Origin: Cyclobacteriaceae bacterium
GTDB taxonomy: Bacteria > Bacteroidota > Bacteroidia > Cytophagales > Cyclobacteriaceae
Assembly (NCBI GenBank): GCA_016787565.1
Contig: JAEUUG010000015.1
Location: forward strand, 248,001-312,000
Direction: 5' to 3'
DNA length: 64,000 nt
This document shows positions 25,569 through 34,225 of the stretch, piece by piece. The position numbers were made by a program, and so were the translations under genes. Under the pieces are notes generated by a model. It was not told the origin of the DNA, searched no databases, and worked only from the letters and a program-made list of their open reading frames with translations. The stretch's first letter is position 1; each line of letters opens with the position of its first letter.

Positions 25569-26580
25569 ACACATGATCAGGAAATTATTTTTTATTGTGC
25601 TGATAAGCACCGTTTGCCTTTCTACAAAGGCTCAGGAAAGTAAACGTGATACCGTAAAAGTGTCGCTGGCCAAAACCAGTGAGGTTATTTTCACCATCAA
25701 AGACCGGAGTGATCTGGAAATTTTGAAACACTATGATTTTCAAAGCATGTTTCAGGACATCCTGTTAAAACTCGAAAAAGCCGACACAACCCTTCAACCA
25801 CAAGCAGAAGGCGATACCACTGAAACTATTCTTGCTGAAACTGATGAGAACTGGGATGCTGATCACCATGCGTACCATGAAGATGATGATGATGATTATC
25901 AGGACTGGGATTGGGACAACAATCGGAATCATCGCAGAAGAACTTCTCAATCCTTTAACTTTGACCTTGGCACTAATAATTACCTCGAAAACGGAAAATT
26001 TCCAGATGCCGAAGATGCCAATTATTCCGTTCGCCCGTGGGGATCATGGTACTTTGCCTTGAACTCTACTCAACGCACACGACTGGCTAAAAATTTCTTT
26101 CTGGAATGGGCAGGTGGTATGAGTTGGTATGCCTTCAAATTTCAAAAAGATAATATCCTCATTGTAAAAGATGAAACTGGTGTTTCTTTTGAGCAGCTAA
26201 ACGATCCCAATGTTGACTATATAAAAAGTAAGCTCGGTGCATGTTATGTCACTGCCTCTATTGTACCGGTGCTGGATTTTGGAGGTCATAGTCGTAAATC
26301 GAGAATGTGGGATAGCTATGGAAGTAATTTCCGGATCGGCATTGGCCCCTACATCGGTTACAGAATTTCCAGTCGATCGAAGCTGGTATATGAAGTTGAT
26401 GGCGAAAAGGAAAAAGACAAAAACATTGACAGCCTTTACCTGAATGGATTCCGTTATGGCGCGAGGCTGCAACTTGGCATTCGCTCAACTGATTTCTTTT
26501 TTAACTATGATCTGAACGAACTATTCGCAACCGGAAAAGGCCCGAAACTAAATGCCTTTAGTTTCGGAATAATTTTCTGA
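25555..26580 (+). CDS. Outer-membrane beta-barrel-type exported protein
   Basis: A 341-residue protein. The signal peptide (MIRKLFFIVLISTVCLSTKAQ) is followed by an acidic, Asp/His-rich stretch (HEDDDDDYQDWDWDNNRNHRRR, residues about 105-130). The C-terminal part has alternating strands with a final aromatic residue (FSFGIIF), as in outer-membrane barrels. No conserved family is recognised. The upstream anti-sigma-like gene overlaps it by 14 bases, and a terminator follows at 26601. It corresponds to the C-terminal barrel of the fused protein at 41677-42909. The metal-binding look of the acidic stretch is only suggestive. Confidence 0.65.
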   Translation: MKTNKHMIRKLFFIVLISTVCLSTKAQESKRDTVKVSLAKTSEVIFTIKDRSDLEILKHYDFQSMFQDILLKLEKADTTLQPQAEGDTTETILAETDENWDADHHAYHEDDDDDYQDWDWDNNRNHRRRTSQSFNFDLGTNNYLENGKFPDAEDANYSVRPWGSWYFALNSTQRTRLAKNFFLEWAGGMSWYAFKFQKDNILIVKDETGVSFEQLNDPNVDYIKSKLGACYVTASIVPVLDFGGHSRKSRMWDSYGSNFRIGIGPYIGYRISSRSKLVYEVDGEKEKDKNIDSLYLNGFRYGARLQLGIRSTDFFFNYDLNELFATGKGPKLNAFSFGIIF

Positions 26581-26600
26581 CAACCAGCTTAACAAATTGA

Positions 26601-26628
26601 AAAGACCCGTGATTCTTTCCGGGTCTTT
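26601..26628. terminator. Rho-independent terminator after the sigma/barrel operon
   Basis: The stem AAAGACCCG / CGGGTCTTT with a 10-base loop is followed by a T run. It lies 20 bases after the barrel gene stop. Confidence 0.88.
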
Positions 26629-26753
26629 TTTGTTGCCAACGGCCATCCGTAATCACCTCATCCCTGTTATTTTTAGTTCCGACTTTCAAGCATTCAATCG
26701 GAATACTACATTTAAGGTGATTTTATGTAACTTTAGAAAGACAACCAGAAGTT

Positions 26754-27347
26754 ATGAGTGAAGCCTTAACCAACCTATCAAGAAAAGAACAAGTAATCCG
26801 AAAAGCTGCCGAGCTTTTCAAAGAGAAAGGATATGCAGCCGCTTCCATGCGCGATCTTGCCCAATTACTGGGTATTGAGGCTGCCAGTTTATACTCTCAT
26901 ATCAAATCAAAAGAAGAAATCCTGCGAAGCCTTTGTTTCGACATGGCAGCAGAATTCAGAAAGTCATTGGATGAAGTAGAGAAGCAACATGTTTCTGCCA
27001 GCGAAAAATTAAGGCTGGGCATTATTGGGCATATCCAGGTGATGGCGAAAGATCTCACGGCTTCGGCTGTATTCATGAACGAACACCGCCATTTAAGCGA
27101 GCCTTTTCTGCGCGATTTTTTATTGCTGCGCATTAACTATATCAACCGGTTTAAAACCATCCTTGAGCAGGGCGTTCGCGATGGTGAATTTAAAAGCACC
27201 ATCGATAAAAAACTGGCTGTGATGACACTCTTCTCGTCACTGAATTGGATGCCCATGTGGTACGACCCTACCGGGATTATCGAGCCGGTTGAACTCGGAA
27301 AACAGTTGGCCGACATGCTGGTGAACGGTATCAAAAAAACTTCTTAA
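26754..27347 (+). CDS. TetR-family regulator of the paa operon
   Basis: A 197-residue repressor. The N-terminal helix-turn-helix is SRKEQVIRKAAELFKEKGYAAASMRDLAQLLGIEAASLYSHIKSKEEIL, residues about 8-57. The C-terminal ligand domain is alpha-helical and ends near KQLADMLVNGIKKTS. It lies 122 bases upstream of paaA on the same strand, with a dyad in the gap, which fits a phenylacetyl-CoA-responsive repressor like those of other paa clusters. The ligand is inferred from context only. Confidence 0.9.
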   Translation: MSEALTNLSRKEQVIRKAAELFKEKGYAAASMRDLAQLLGIEAASLYSHIKSKEEILRSLCFDMAAEFRKSLDEVEKQHVSASEKLRLGIIGHIQVMAKDLTASAVFMNEHRHLSEPFLRDFLLLRINYINRFKTILEQGVRDGEFKSTIDKKLAVMTLFSSLNWMPMWYDPTGIIEPVELGKQLADMLVNGIKKTS

Positions 27348-27372
27348 CCCTATACTAACATCTGTTTGGTCT

Positions 27373-27410
27373 AAACGTTATAATGTCGTAAATCGCATTA
27401 TAAATCGTTT
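27373..27410. promoter_or_regulatory. Inverted repeat, probable operator of the TetR regulator upstream of paaA
   Basis: The left arm AAACGTTATAATG (27373-27385) and right arm CATTATAAATCGTTT (27396-27410) are reverse complements except for a two-base insertion. They lie 60-97 bases before paaA. Its size and place suit a TetR operator that shuts off the paa operon until phenylacetyl-CoA is present. Confidence 0.6.
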
Positions 27411-27469
27411 GCATTGAATTTTTTTGAGGTTTTCTGCATTCGGATTAATCACCAAAAAGCAAGAACAAC

Positions 27470-28456
27470 ATGTACGGTGAAGGCAACACCTTTGAGGGTA
27501 TTAAGAACGATGGCTTGGCGCAGGAAGACCCTATTCAACTCTCGGCCTTTGAAGCACGCATAGACCGTGGTGAAAAAATTGAGCCCACCGACTGGATGCC
27601 GCAACTTTACCGGAAGCAACTCATCCGGATGATTGAGCAACACGCGCACAGTGAAATTATTGGCGCGCTTCCGGAAGGCACGTGGATTACACGCGCACCG
27701 GGCTTTAGAAGAAAGCTTGCTTTAATGGCCAAAGTTCAGGATGAAGTTGGCCACGCCCAACTGCTCTACAGTGCGGCCGAAACACTTGGTAAATCGCGGG
27801 AGGAAATGATCACTGATCTCCTCTCCGGGAAATCAAAATATTCAAACATCTTCAACTACCCCGCCTTCACGTGGGCCGATTCATGCTTCATCTCCTGGCT
27901 TGTTGATGCCGGGGCTATCGTGAACCAATTGGCCAATTCAAAAGGAAGCTATGGACCTTATTGCCGTGCATTGGAGCGGATTTGTGCAGAAGAATCTTTT
28001 CATTTAAAGTACGGTCATCACTGTGTCATTTACCTGGCGGCCGGTACTGCCAAGCAGCGTGCAATGTTTCAGGAGGCGCTGAACAGATGGTGGCCACCCA
28101 TGATGCATTTCTTTGGTCCTGCTGATAAAATTTCAGCGCACACCGAAGTGCTGATGAAATGGAAAGTAAAAATGTCGAGCAACGATGATATGCGTAATCA
28201 GTTTCTGGATATGTACGTTCCTAAAATCTGGGAACTGGGTTTCACCATTCCAGATCCAAAATTGAAAAAGAATATCGCAACAGGACGATGGGAGTATACC
28301 GAACCGGATTGGGAAGAATTCAAACGGGTAATCAATGGCGATGGCCCCTGCAACAAAGAAAGGCTGGAGGTCAGGCGCATTGCAGAAGAGCGCGGTCGCT
28401 GGGTTCGCGATGCACTTCGCTCTCCAAAAGCTACGTATGTTTCACCGCTGGCCTGA
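27470..28456 (+). CDS. paaA: 1,2-phenylacetyl-CoA epoxidase catalytic subunit PaaA
   Basis: A 328-residue catalytic subunit of the di-iron monooxygenase that epoxidises the ring of phenylacetyl-CoA. Conserved di-iron helix phrases are visible: [20 protein letters not shown] and [14 protein letters not shown], which hold the E-x2-H pairs. [19 protein letters not shown] and [20 protein letters not shown] endings match the family. It is the first gene of paaA-paaB-(membrane protein)-paaC-DinB-paaD, with paaB 7 bases behind. Control by the TetR regulator upstream is likely. Confidence 0.96.
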   Translation: MYGEGNTFEGIKNDGLAQEDPIQLSAFEARIDRGEKIEPTDWMPQLYRKQLIRMIEQHAHSEIIGALPEGTWITRAPGFRRKLALMAKVQDEVGHAQLLYSAAETLGKSREEMITDLLSGKSKYSNIFNYPAFTWADSCFISWLVDAGAIVNQLANSKGSYGPYCRALERICAEESFHLKYGHHCVIYLAAGTAKQRAMFQEALNRWWPPMMHFFGPADKISAHTEVLMKWKVKMSSNDDMRNQFLDMYVPKIWELGFTIPDPKLKKNIATGRWEYTEPDWEEFKRVINGDGPCNKERLEVRRIAEERGRWVRDALRSPKATYVSPLA

Positions 28457-28463
28457 CAGCACT

Positions 28464-29078
28464 ATGGCATCCATCGACCCTCGTGTAAATCGCCTGCCTG
28501 AAATTGGTAAACCCGGATTAATCCAGCCCAAAGCACCATTGGATCAGTTGGGCACGTTCGAAGTATTCGTGCAACCAAAAGAAGGCAAACCCTTTCAGCA
28601 TGAAGGGTCCGTTCACGCACCCGATACCGAAATGGCTTTTGTATTGGCCAAGGAAACGTTCACCAGACGATTTACCTGCTCGTCATTGTATGTTGTCGAT
28701 ACACGCGATGTGTACGTTTCTCCCATCACCGAAGGTGATCGGAATGTGTACGAACTGATTCACGATGCAGCCGCCAACGATCATGAAAAATATACTTTTG
28801 AAATCTATCATTTAAACAAACGCGGAAAGCAACACACCCATGCCGGCACAGTAAGCGCTTCCAGTCATGAAGGAGCCATGGCAAAAGCCAAACAACAATT
28901 CAACAGCGATAAAATAATCTATAACATCTGGTCTATCCGAACGGATACCATCCGGTTTACAGCAGCTGAAGAAATGGATTTATGGTTGACCTTACCCGAA
29001 AAGAAATTTCGGGATGCAGCCGATTATAAAGGTGGAGAGAAATTGAAGGAGTTTCTGAAAAAGACTAATCATGCCTGA
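28464..29078 (+). CDS. paaB: 1,2-phenylacetyl-CoA epoxidase subunit PaaB, tandem two-domain form
   Basis: A 204-residue form of PaaB, about twice the length of the single-domain enterobacterial protein (near 95 residues). Two PaaB-like repeats are visible: LGTFEVFVQPKEGKPFQHEGSV...CSSLYVVDTRDV at about residues 24-80, and YTFEIYHLNKRGKQHTHAGTV...IYNIWSIRTDTI at about 105-160. PaaB stabilises the PaaA-PaaC core. I start at the ATG at 28464, since a longer upstream frame would run through the end of paaA. The stop overlaps the next gene by 8 bases, so translation is coupled. Confidence 0.92.
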   Translation: MASIDPRVNRLPEIGKPGLIQPKAPLDQLGTFEVFVQPKEGKPFQHEGSVHAPDTEMAFVLAKETFTRRFTCSSLYVVDTRDVYVSPITEGDRNVYELIHDAAANDHEKYTFEIYHLNKRGKQHTHAGTVSASSHEGAMAKAKQQFNSDKIIYNIWSIRTDTIRFTAAEEMDLWLTLPEKKFRDAADYKGGEKLKEFLKKTNHA

Positions 29079-29421
29079 GCGAATCAATCGATATTCAGTC
29101 ATCGTGCATCTCACCGCAGTGGCGGGCATCCTGCTCCATCTTGCTGGTATTCCGTTGGGCGGATCGCTTATGTATGTTGGATTCTTGATGATTGGAGTTT
29201 ACTATTTTGTTACCAAGCTAAAACTCCCCGAAGGCAATCTATTCCATCGCATAATTTTGCTTTCGCTTGCGGCCCTGGTCATGTTGTTATCGCTTCTAAG
29301 CTTCATCCGCGAAAGCAGTAACTTCCTGTTGATCGTCCTCATTATTTTACTGTATGGATTTCTTGATCAAACCCTGGCAAAAAAAAATGAACAATCTCGC
29401 ACTGAAAGAACTCCTCTATAA
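29071..29421 (+). CDS. Small four-helix membrane protein inside the paa operon
   Basis: A 116-residue hydrophobic protein of unknown family. Four transmembrane segments are visible, for example VIVHLTAVAGILLHLAG, LMYVGFLMIGVYYFV, ILLSLAALVMLLSLL and LLIVLIILLYGFL, with a charged tail. It overlaps paaB by 8 bases and paaC by 35 bases, so it must be translated from the paa message. The GldL-like helical layout is a weak resemblance only. A membrane protein is not a known part of the soluble epoxidase; a link to aromatic acid uptake would be a guess. Confidence 0.72.
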   Translation: MPERINRYSVIVHLTAVAGILLHLAGIPLGGSLMYVGFLMIGVYYFVTKLKLPEGNLFHRIILLSLAALVMLLSLLSFIRESSNFLLIVLIILLYGFLDQTLAKKNEQSRTERTPL

Positions 29422-30142
29422 AATAGCCGATGACCAGCTTATTCTGGGCCACCGTAATTCAGAGTGGACCGGCTTTGGACCACTGCTTGAAGAAGACATT
29501 GCGTTCTCCTCTATGGCACAGGATAAAATCGGACAAAGCCAGGCGCTCTATACCTTACTCCATCAGCTTGGTGAGCAGCAACCTGACACCCTTGCCTTTA
29601 TGCGAAACGCCAACCAGTTTCATAATTGCATTCTCGTGGAGTTGCCCAACGGTGAATATGACTTCAGTCTGATTCGCCATTTCCTGTTCGACACCGCAGA
29701 GGCTATGCGGTTTGAATTGCTGAGCAGCTCTTCGTATCAGCCGCTGGCCGAATTAGCCCGAAAAGTACGCAGTGAACTGCGCTATCATACACTTCATGCG
29801 AACATCTGGATGAAGCAGTTGGGTAGTGCTACGGAAGAAAGTATCCAGCGTCTACAACGATCGCTGGAATTTGCCCTTCCCTACGCACTCGGTATGTTTG
29901 AGAAATCGCCCTACGAAAGCGACCTGATTGCGCAGGGAATTTTTGAAGGTGAGGAGGCGCTGGCAGTACGTTGGAAGAAAAAAGTGGAAGACATCCTTCA
30001 GCAAACCAGTCTTCACCTGCCTGAGTGGAAAATTCTAACTCCGGTGTTGGGAGGAAGAGTTGGTGATCACAGTGAACACCTCCAGCCACTGTTGGATGAA
30101 ATGAGCGAAGTATTCAAGATCGATCCGCAAGCAGAATGGTAA
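29387..30142 (+). CDS. paaC: 1,2-phenylacetyl-CoA epoxidase structural subunit PaaC
   Basis: A 251-residue subunit, structurally a degenerate copy of PaaA. The opening MNNLALKELLYKIADDQLILGHRNSEWTGFGPLLEEDIAFSSMAQDKIGQ is typical; helices with HHAN-like residues follow (RYHTLHANIWMKQLG). The ATG at 29387 lies inside the preceding gene, giving a 35-base overlap. The C-terminus ends DEMSEVFKIDPQAEW, matching the expected length. Together with PaaA it forms the core of the epoxidase. Confidence 0.94.
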   Translation: MNNLALKELLYKIADDQLILGHRNSEWTGFGPLLEEDIAFSSMAQDKIGQSQALYTLLHQLGEQQPDTLAFMRNANQFHNCILVELPNGEYDFSLIRHFLFDTAEAMRFELLSSSSYQPLAELARKVRSELRYHTLHANIWMKQLGSATEESIQRLQRSLEFALPYALGMFEKSPYESDLIAQGIFEGEEALAVRWKKKVEDILQQTSLHLPEWKILTPVLGGRVGDHSEHLQPLLDEMSEVFKIDPQAEW

Positions 30143-30155
30143 TGGCCATATCAAA

Positions 30156-30626
30156 ATGGAAAATACAACTGCCGAACTAGCCCAGATAGTCAATAATTTT
30201 TCCGCACGGTTAAACACCTTGGCGGATGTAGAATTTACAGCCAAACCCGATCCTCAAAAATGGAGCAAGCAGGAAGTACTTGGTCATTTAGTTGACTCCG
30301 CGCAAAATAACCTCAGACGATTTATTGTCGGACAATATCAATCGACTCCCCCTAAAATCGTTTACGATCAGGACTTCTGGGTAAAGGCCAACGCATATCA
30401 GAATATGAAAAAAGAGGATGTTATCATGCTGTGGAAATTTATCAATGAACGCATTATTGATGTGTTGAACACGATGCCTCCCGAAAATCATGCAAGGTTA
30501 TGCGATACAGGAAAAGATACTGTTCAACTTCACACGATAGAATGGCTTGCTTCAGATTACGTCCGGCACATGAAGCATCACCTGAATCAAATCTTTCCCG
30601 AATCATTTGATGTTGTTTACGTTTAG
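30156..30626 (+). CDS. DinB-family (DinB_2) protein inside the paa operon
   Basis: A 156-residue four-helix-bundle protein. Family features include KPDPQKWSKQEVLGHLVDSAQNN and IEWLASDYVRHMKHHLNQIF, in which the histidines form a metal site. Members are DinB/YfiT-like thiol-dependent metal enzymes with varied substrates. It lies 13 bases after paaC and 5 bases before paaD, so it is cotranscribed with the epoxidase genes. A detoxification role in the pathway is possible; nothing more can be claimed. Confidence 0.86.
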   Translation: MENTTAELAQIVNNFSARLNTLADVEFTAKPDPQKWSKQEVLGHLVDSAQNNLRRFIVGQYQSTPPKIVYDQDFWVKANAYQNMKKEDVIMLWKFINERIIDVLNTMPPENHARLCDTGKDTVQLHTIEWLASDYVRHMKHHLNQIFPESFDVVYV

Positions 30627-30631
30627 TAATC

Positions 30632-31117
30632 ATGCAGACACCTTCCGTAAACGATATTTATACCTGGCTTGAGGCCGTAAAGGATCCGGAAATACCCGTT
30701 TTGTCTTTAGTGGACCTGGGTGTTATCACGGATGTTTCGGTTGTAAACGGAGCAGTGAAGATAACCATGACCCCTACATTTGTAGGCTGCCCAGCCCTGG
30801 AATTCATGAAAAATGAAGTTATTGAAGTTTTGAAAAAACACCACATCGAGCAATTCAACGTTGAGGTAAATTTCAAAACTCCCTGGACTTCAGACCGGAT
30901 ATCAGCGCGCGGAAGAGCAGCCTTGAAAAAATACGGGCTTGCTCCACCTCCAGCCCGTCAGGTTTTTACAGATCTGGAAATACTTGAACATGCACCCTGC
31001 CCCCGTTGCAATGGCACAAAAACAGAAATAAAAAATCCTTTTGGCCCTACTTTATGCCGGTCAATCCACTATTGCCATGACTGTAAAGAAGCTTTTGAGC
31101 AATTCAAACCCCTTTAG
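30632..31117 (+). CDS. paaD: Phenylacetate degradation protein PaaD
   Basis: A 161-residue protein of the MIP18/DUF59 family required for maturation of the epoxidase iron centres. The N-terminal domain has the phrase AVKDPEIPVLSLVDLGVITDV; a Zn-ribbon-like tail contains CPRCNGTKTEIKNPFGPTLC and HYCHDCKEAF. The length matches PaaD. It closes the recognised operon. PaaE, the reductase that supplies electrons to the epoxidase, is not in the window. Confidence 0.94.
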   Translation: MQTPSVNDIYTWLEAVKDPEIPVLSLVDLGVITDVSVVNGAVKITMTPTFVGCPALEFMKNEVIEVLKKHHIEQFNVEVNFKTPWTSDRISARGRAALKKYGLAPPPARQVFTDLEILEHAPCPRCNGTKTEIKNPFGPTLCRSIHYCHDCKEAFEQFKPL

Positions 31118-31212
31118 AGATATAAACCTGCTTTCTTCTTTATAAAAAAGAATTCCAAGCGGAAAAACATTTTTATACTTTAGCCCGTATTCGAAAGTCA
31201 GAAGCCCAAACC

Positions 31213-31821
31213 ATGACCATTAAAGCCAACCTTACCGAACTATTTCCTTTATTTTTTGTAGCCGCCCTCTGCAGTTGCGGAAATAAGGAAAACCAATCAC
31301 AGCAAACCATCTGGACAAAAGCTGATTCATTAACGGAAACGTATCTATCGCTTCACGACAGTCTCCATCAGGCATGGAATGTCATGATGCATGATGAGAA
31401 CATGAAACTCAAAGCCATGCACAGCTTGTTACACGAGGTTTCACTAACCAGTCCCGGTGAGCAGGAAACCCTCCATAACCTGGAAGAACGTCTTGAACAA
31501 CTTGCCCACATTCGCTATACACAAGAAGACCTTGCCAATGCCGAGGTAGTGGAGGAATACGATTTTGCCTCCAATGTATTGGTGAGTGAACTGACGGCAT
31601 TAGCGGAATCACGAAAAGAATTTGAGTACAACACCACCATGCAAAAATTAGTAAACACCATCCTTCATGCCGATCAGCGTGTGAGCAATTACCGCCAACA
31701 CTATGATGAAACAGCCATTCGGTTTAATGCATTTATCGACAAGAACAGCAACCTGTTAAAAGAAATAGATCAGCAAGAATTGACTAAAAAGCCGCTCTTC
31801 CACATGTCTGCTGATGAATGA
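31213..31821 (+). CDS. Lipoprotein with long alpha-helical domain
   Basis: A 202-residue exported protein. The signal (MTIKANLTELFPLFFVAALCSC) ends in a lipobox with cysteine 22. The mature part is nearly all predicted helix with heptad-like spacing (LHNLEERLEQLAHIRYTQEDLANAEVVEEY), so a coiled-coil fold is likely. No enzymatic residues or named family are recognised. It follows paaD after 95 bases and has its own terminator at 31839, so it may be an independent gene. Confidence 0.8.
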   Translation: MTIKANLTELFPLFFVAALCSCGNKENQSQQTIWTKADSLTETYLSLHDSLHQAWNVMMHDENMKLKAMHSLLHEVSLTSPGEQETLHNLEERLEQLAHIRYTQEDLANAEVVEEYDFASNVLVSELTALAESRKEFEYNTTMQKLVNTILHADQRVSNYRQHYDETAIRFNAFIDKNSNLLKEIDQQELTKKPLFHMSADE

Positions 31822-31838
31822 ACATATCCTAAAAACAG

Positions 31839-31868
31839 AAAAGGCCTCTGCCGGAGCAGAGACCTTTT
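31839..31868. terminator. Bidirectional Rho-independent terminator
   Basis: The stem AAAAGG-C-CTCTGC and GCAGAG-A-CCTTTT with the loop CGGA lies between two convergent genes. Runs of A on one side and T on the other allow use in both directions. Confidence 0.82.
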
Positions 31869-31892
31869 CGTTACAGGTTAACGAGTTTCAGA

Positions 31893-32471
31893 TTAGTAAC
31901 GAATTACTTTCGTGTTACCGGCAAGATCAGAAACTTCAAATGTTACTGAACCGGTTACATTTTTAAGTGCATAAACCTGTGCGAAATCGCCATTGATAAC
32001 TTTTGATTCTGTATGAATCAAGTTGTTTTCGTTGTAGATTTTTACACTGATTTGCTCACCAGCAGGATTCGCAATGGCCAATAAGTATTTGCCATCTTCG
32101 TTGGCAAGACGCGATACGCGTACAACACTTGCCAGTTTTTTAGTAACGTAGTTGATTTTTTCAACTTTCTTACCCGATGCATCTACAAGTTCTACCGTAT
32201 ACTCACCAGCTTGTAAGCCTGTGAAGTTCAAGGGACGGATAAAACCTTCGCCTGCATTAATTGATTCTGAAAAGATGATCGTTCCTTTAGCATCGTAAAG
32301 ATTCAGCTTTACGCGACCAGCAGTCTCACCTTTGTATATTACTTTGAATACCTCAGATCCCTTTACAGGTACTACGGCCAGACCAGCTTTAGTTGGCTCT
32401 TCCTTTCCAACTGCTGTAACTACGGCACCTACTACTATAAGTGCTGCGATGAAAAGTGATGTTGATTTCAT
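31893..32471 (-). CDS. Small exported beta-rich protein, paralogue A
   Basis: A 192-residue secreted protein. The signal peptide (MKSTSLFIAALIVVGAVVTAVG) is followed by repeated short beta strands: VFKVIYKGETAGRVKLNLYD, GFIRPLNFTGLQAGEYTVELVD and FEVSDLAGNTKVIRY. The pattern resembles a DUF3244- or carboxypeptidase-regulatory-like fold used in surface proteins. The gene at 32780-33367 is a clear paralogue. A strong -7 promoter box (32498-32505) suggests good expression. Function is unknown. Confidence 0.82.
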   Translation of the reverse strand: MKSTSLFIAALIVVGAVVTAVGKEEPTKAGLAVVPVKGSEVFKVIYKGETAGRVKLNLYDAKGTIIFSESINAGEGFIRPLNFTGLQAGEYTVELVDASGKKVEKINYVTKKLASVVRVSRLANEDGKYLLAIANPAGEQISVKIYNENNLIHTESKVINGDFAQVYALKNVTGSVTFEVSDLAGNTKVIRY

Positions 32472-32497
32472 AATTGTTTTTGTTTTTGTTTATGATA

Positions 32498-32505
32498 CAA
32501 ATGTA
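32498..32505 (-). promoter_or_regulatory. Bacteroidota-type -7 promoter element
   Basis: On the minus strand the octamer reads TACATTTG, an exact match to TAnnTTTG, 27 bases upstream of the ATG at 32471. A clear -33 TTG at the usual distance was not found, so the match is partial. Confidence 0.55.
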
Positions 32506-32700
32506 CGGGGCGTTTCAACGCGAGTTGGCCGGCTGTAAGAGAAGTTGATTATTTACCTGAAAAAACGTTTGCGGATTTTATGCAACGACTATAGGTCACA
32601 AATCATTGTTACAACAACCTAAATCGGCATGAATGCCGGAAAGTTTTCATCCAACGTTTGCACTGATGGCAAATTCCTCCCTCAAATGACTATATAACAA

Positions 32701-32728
32701 AAGAAGCAACCACAGTGGGTTGCTTCTT
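32701..32728. terminator. Rho-independent terminator of paralogue B
   Basis: The perfect stem AAGAAGCAACC / GGTTGCTTCTT with a 6-base loop lies 52 bases past the stop of the minus-strand gene at 32780-33367. The rest of the 308-base gap between the two paralogues shows only the promoter region of paralogue A. Confidence 0.8.
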
Positions 32729-32779
32729 GTTACCGACTACAAATGGAAGAGAATCTATCTTCTTTAGAATATCCTGCGG

Positions 32780-33367
32780 CTATTGATACGTTAATACCAA
32801 TGTTGTTCCGCTTTTGTCTGTAATCTCCAGTGAAAAATCTCCCTTGAGGTTAGTCAAATCAAAAACCTTCGAAAAATCATTCGAAATTTTTTCCGTTCCC
32901 TGATACGCAAGATTACGCTTACCATCTAAAACCTTAATATCCACCACGTCTTCACCCCTGTTAGCCAGCATGAGCATATACTTCTCTGTATCTTGAATCT
33001 TTACCAAATGACCCAGCTTTTTGAAGGATGCATGGTGATAATCTATTTTTTCAATTTGCTTACCGTTTTCATCAGCTACTTCAATGGTATAATCTCCTTC
33101 AGGAAGAGAAGAGAAATTATAGGGTCGCATAAAACCATCCAGCTTCTTTATATTCTCTGTCAGCACAATGGTGTTATGCCGATCATAAATCGTAACACGT
33201 ACTTTAGCAGGCTTCTCACTTTTGTAAAAAAGTTTAACAATTGTACCCGACTGAACAACAGCCATACCGGTGGTGGATGTTGGATGAACAGGCTTATCAG
33301 CGCTGCGTGCAACTACAGCAACACTCAAGATCATAAGCGCTGCAAAAATAGAGAGGGTCTTTTTCAT
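32780..33367 (-). CDS. Small exported beta-rich protein, paralogue B
   Basis: A 195-residue secreted protein. The signal peptide (MKKTLSIFAALMILSVAVVARS) precedes the same pattern as its neighbour: IVKLFYKSEKPAKVRVTIYD, GFMRPYNFSSLPEGDYTIEVAD and FSLEITDKSGTTLVLTYQ. The two genes are tandem, in the same direction and of almost equal length, hence a local duplication. Each has its own termination signal, so they are probably separate transcripts. Function is unknown. Confidence 0.82.
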   Translation of the reverse strand: MKKTLSIFAALMILSVAVVARSADKPVHPTSTTGMAVVQSGTIVKLFYKSEKPAKVRVTIYDRHNTIVLTENIKKLDGFMRPYNFSSLPEGDYTIEVADENGKQIEKIDYHHASFKKLGHLVKIQDTEKYMLMLANRGEDVVDIKVLDGKRNLAYQGTEKISNDFSKVFDLTNLKGDFSLEITDKSGTTLVLTYQ

Positions 33368-33608
33368 AATGTTTCTTTTGTTTTGATTAACAACAACGAT
33401 AAGACGACTGCCACAAGATGAAAGTTGCAGTGCAATCGTTAATTATTGTTAATGAATTTTTGGTGCATCATAATATACCGGTAACAAAAACCAGAAATCA
33501 ACGAAAAGCCAATCATCTTTCGGAAGATTTGTAACACAGTATGGGGGATGAATCGATAAGAAAACGGAACCTACGGTAAAGTTCGCGTTAGGTTACGTGC
33601 AAAAAAAA

Positions 33609-34196
33609 TTAATTCAAATGATACACATCTTTACTCTTGTCTTCTTGCTGAAGAATGTGAATTTGAAATTTCAGCCGACTTACCAAAAAGCTTTCACGTT
33701 TCTCAATCGGTGAGGTGAGAAATTTATAGCGATCGTGCAGATCAAGTCCGAGCTCGTTGGCAACCTCGTATAGATTAAACAAGGAGGAATGTTCTGTAAT
33801 GTTGCGCAGATCCTGGTACATCAGAAAAAGTTCGTAAAGATGCGGGCCCGGTATGGGTGCTTGATCAACTTCCCACTGCCGCACATCGCCACCCGGATAA
33901 AGTTTATTTTTAAAATTCCGGTACAACCTATCCATGGTGAATACATCGATACACTTTACTATAATATCAGACTCCCCACCGGGATATCGCTTGATAATAC
34001 TTTCCAGACGCATGAGCGACCCAACTTTATCTACATTGATCTCATGATTGAAATGGATACCAAACGTAACGTCCGTAGTCTCGGCATCCTGAAGCAACTG
34101 CCGATAGCGTGGTTCAAAGATGTGCAGCGGTACAAGTTCGCCCGGCAGCGGCATGAGCGAGAGCGGAAACATTGGTATGTGTTTAGGAATGGGCAT
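33609..34196 (-). CDS. LON substrate-binding domain protein
   Basis: A 195-residue protein consisting only of the N-terminal substrate-recognition domain of Lon protease. The family opening IPMFPLSLMPLPGELVPLHIFEPRYRQLL is intact; the ATPase and protease parts are absent, as in many stand-alone homologues. The N-terminus is MPIPKH, with no signal, so it acts in the cytoplasm. It is 29 bases past the apt stop on the same strand, suggesting cotranscription. Its substrate is unknown. Confidence 0.92.
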   Translation of the reverse strand: MPIPKHIPMFPLSLMPLPGELVPLHIFEPRYRQLLQDAETTDVTFGIHFNHEINVDKVGSLMRLESIIKRYPGGESDIIVKCIDVFTMDRLYRNFKNKLYPGGDVRQWEVDQAPIPGPHLYELFLMYQDLRNITEHSSLFNLYEVANELGLDLHDRYKFLTSPIEKRESFLVSRLKFQIHILQQEDKSKDVYHLN

Positions 34197-34225
34197 GTAC
34201 GACTAACAACGAATGCGGCAGAAGG

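Noticed and set aside
25862..25950. Possible CRISPR or short tandem repeat in the GAT-rich stretch
   Set aside because: It is a run of Asp/His codons in the barrel gene, not spaced repeats.
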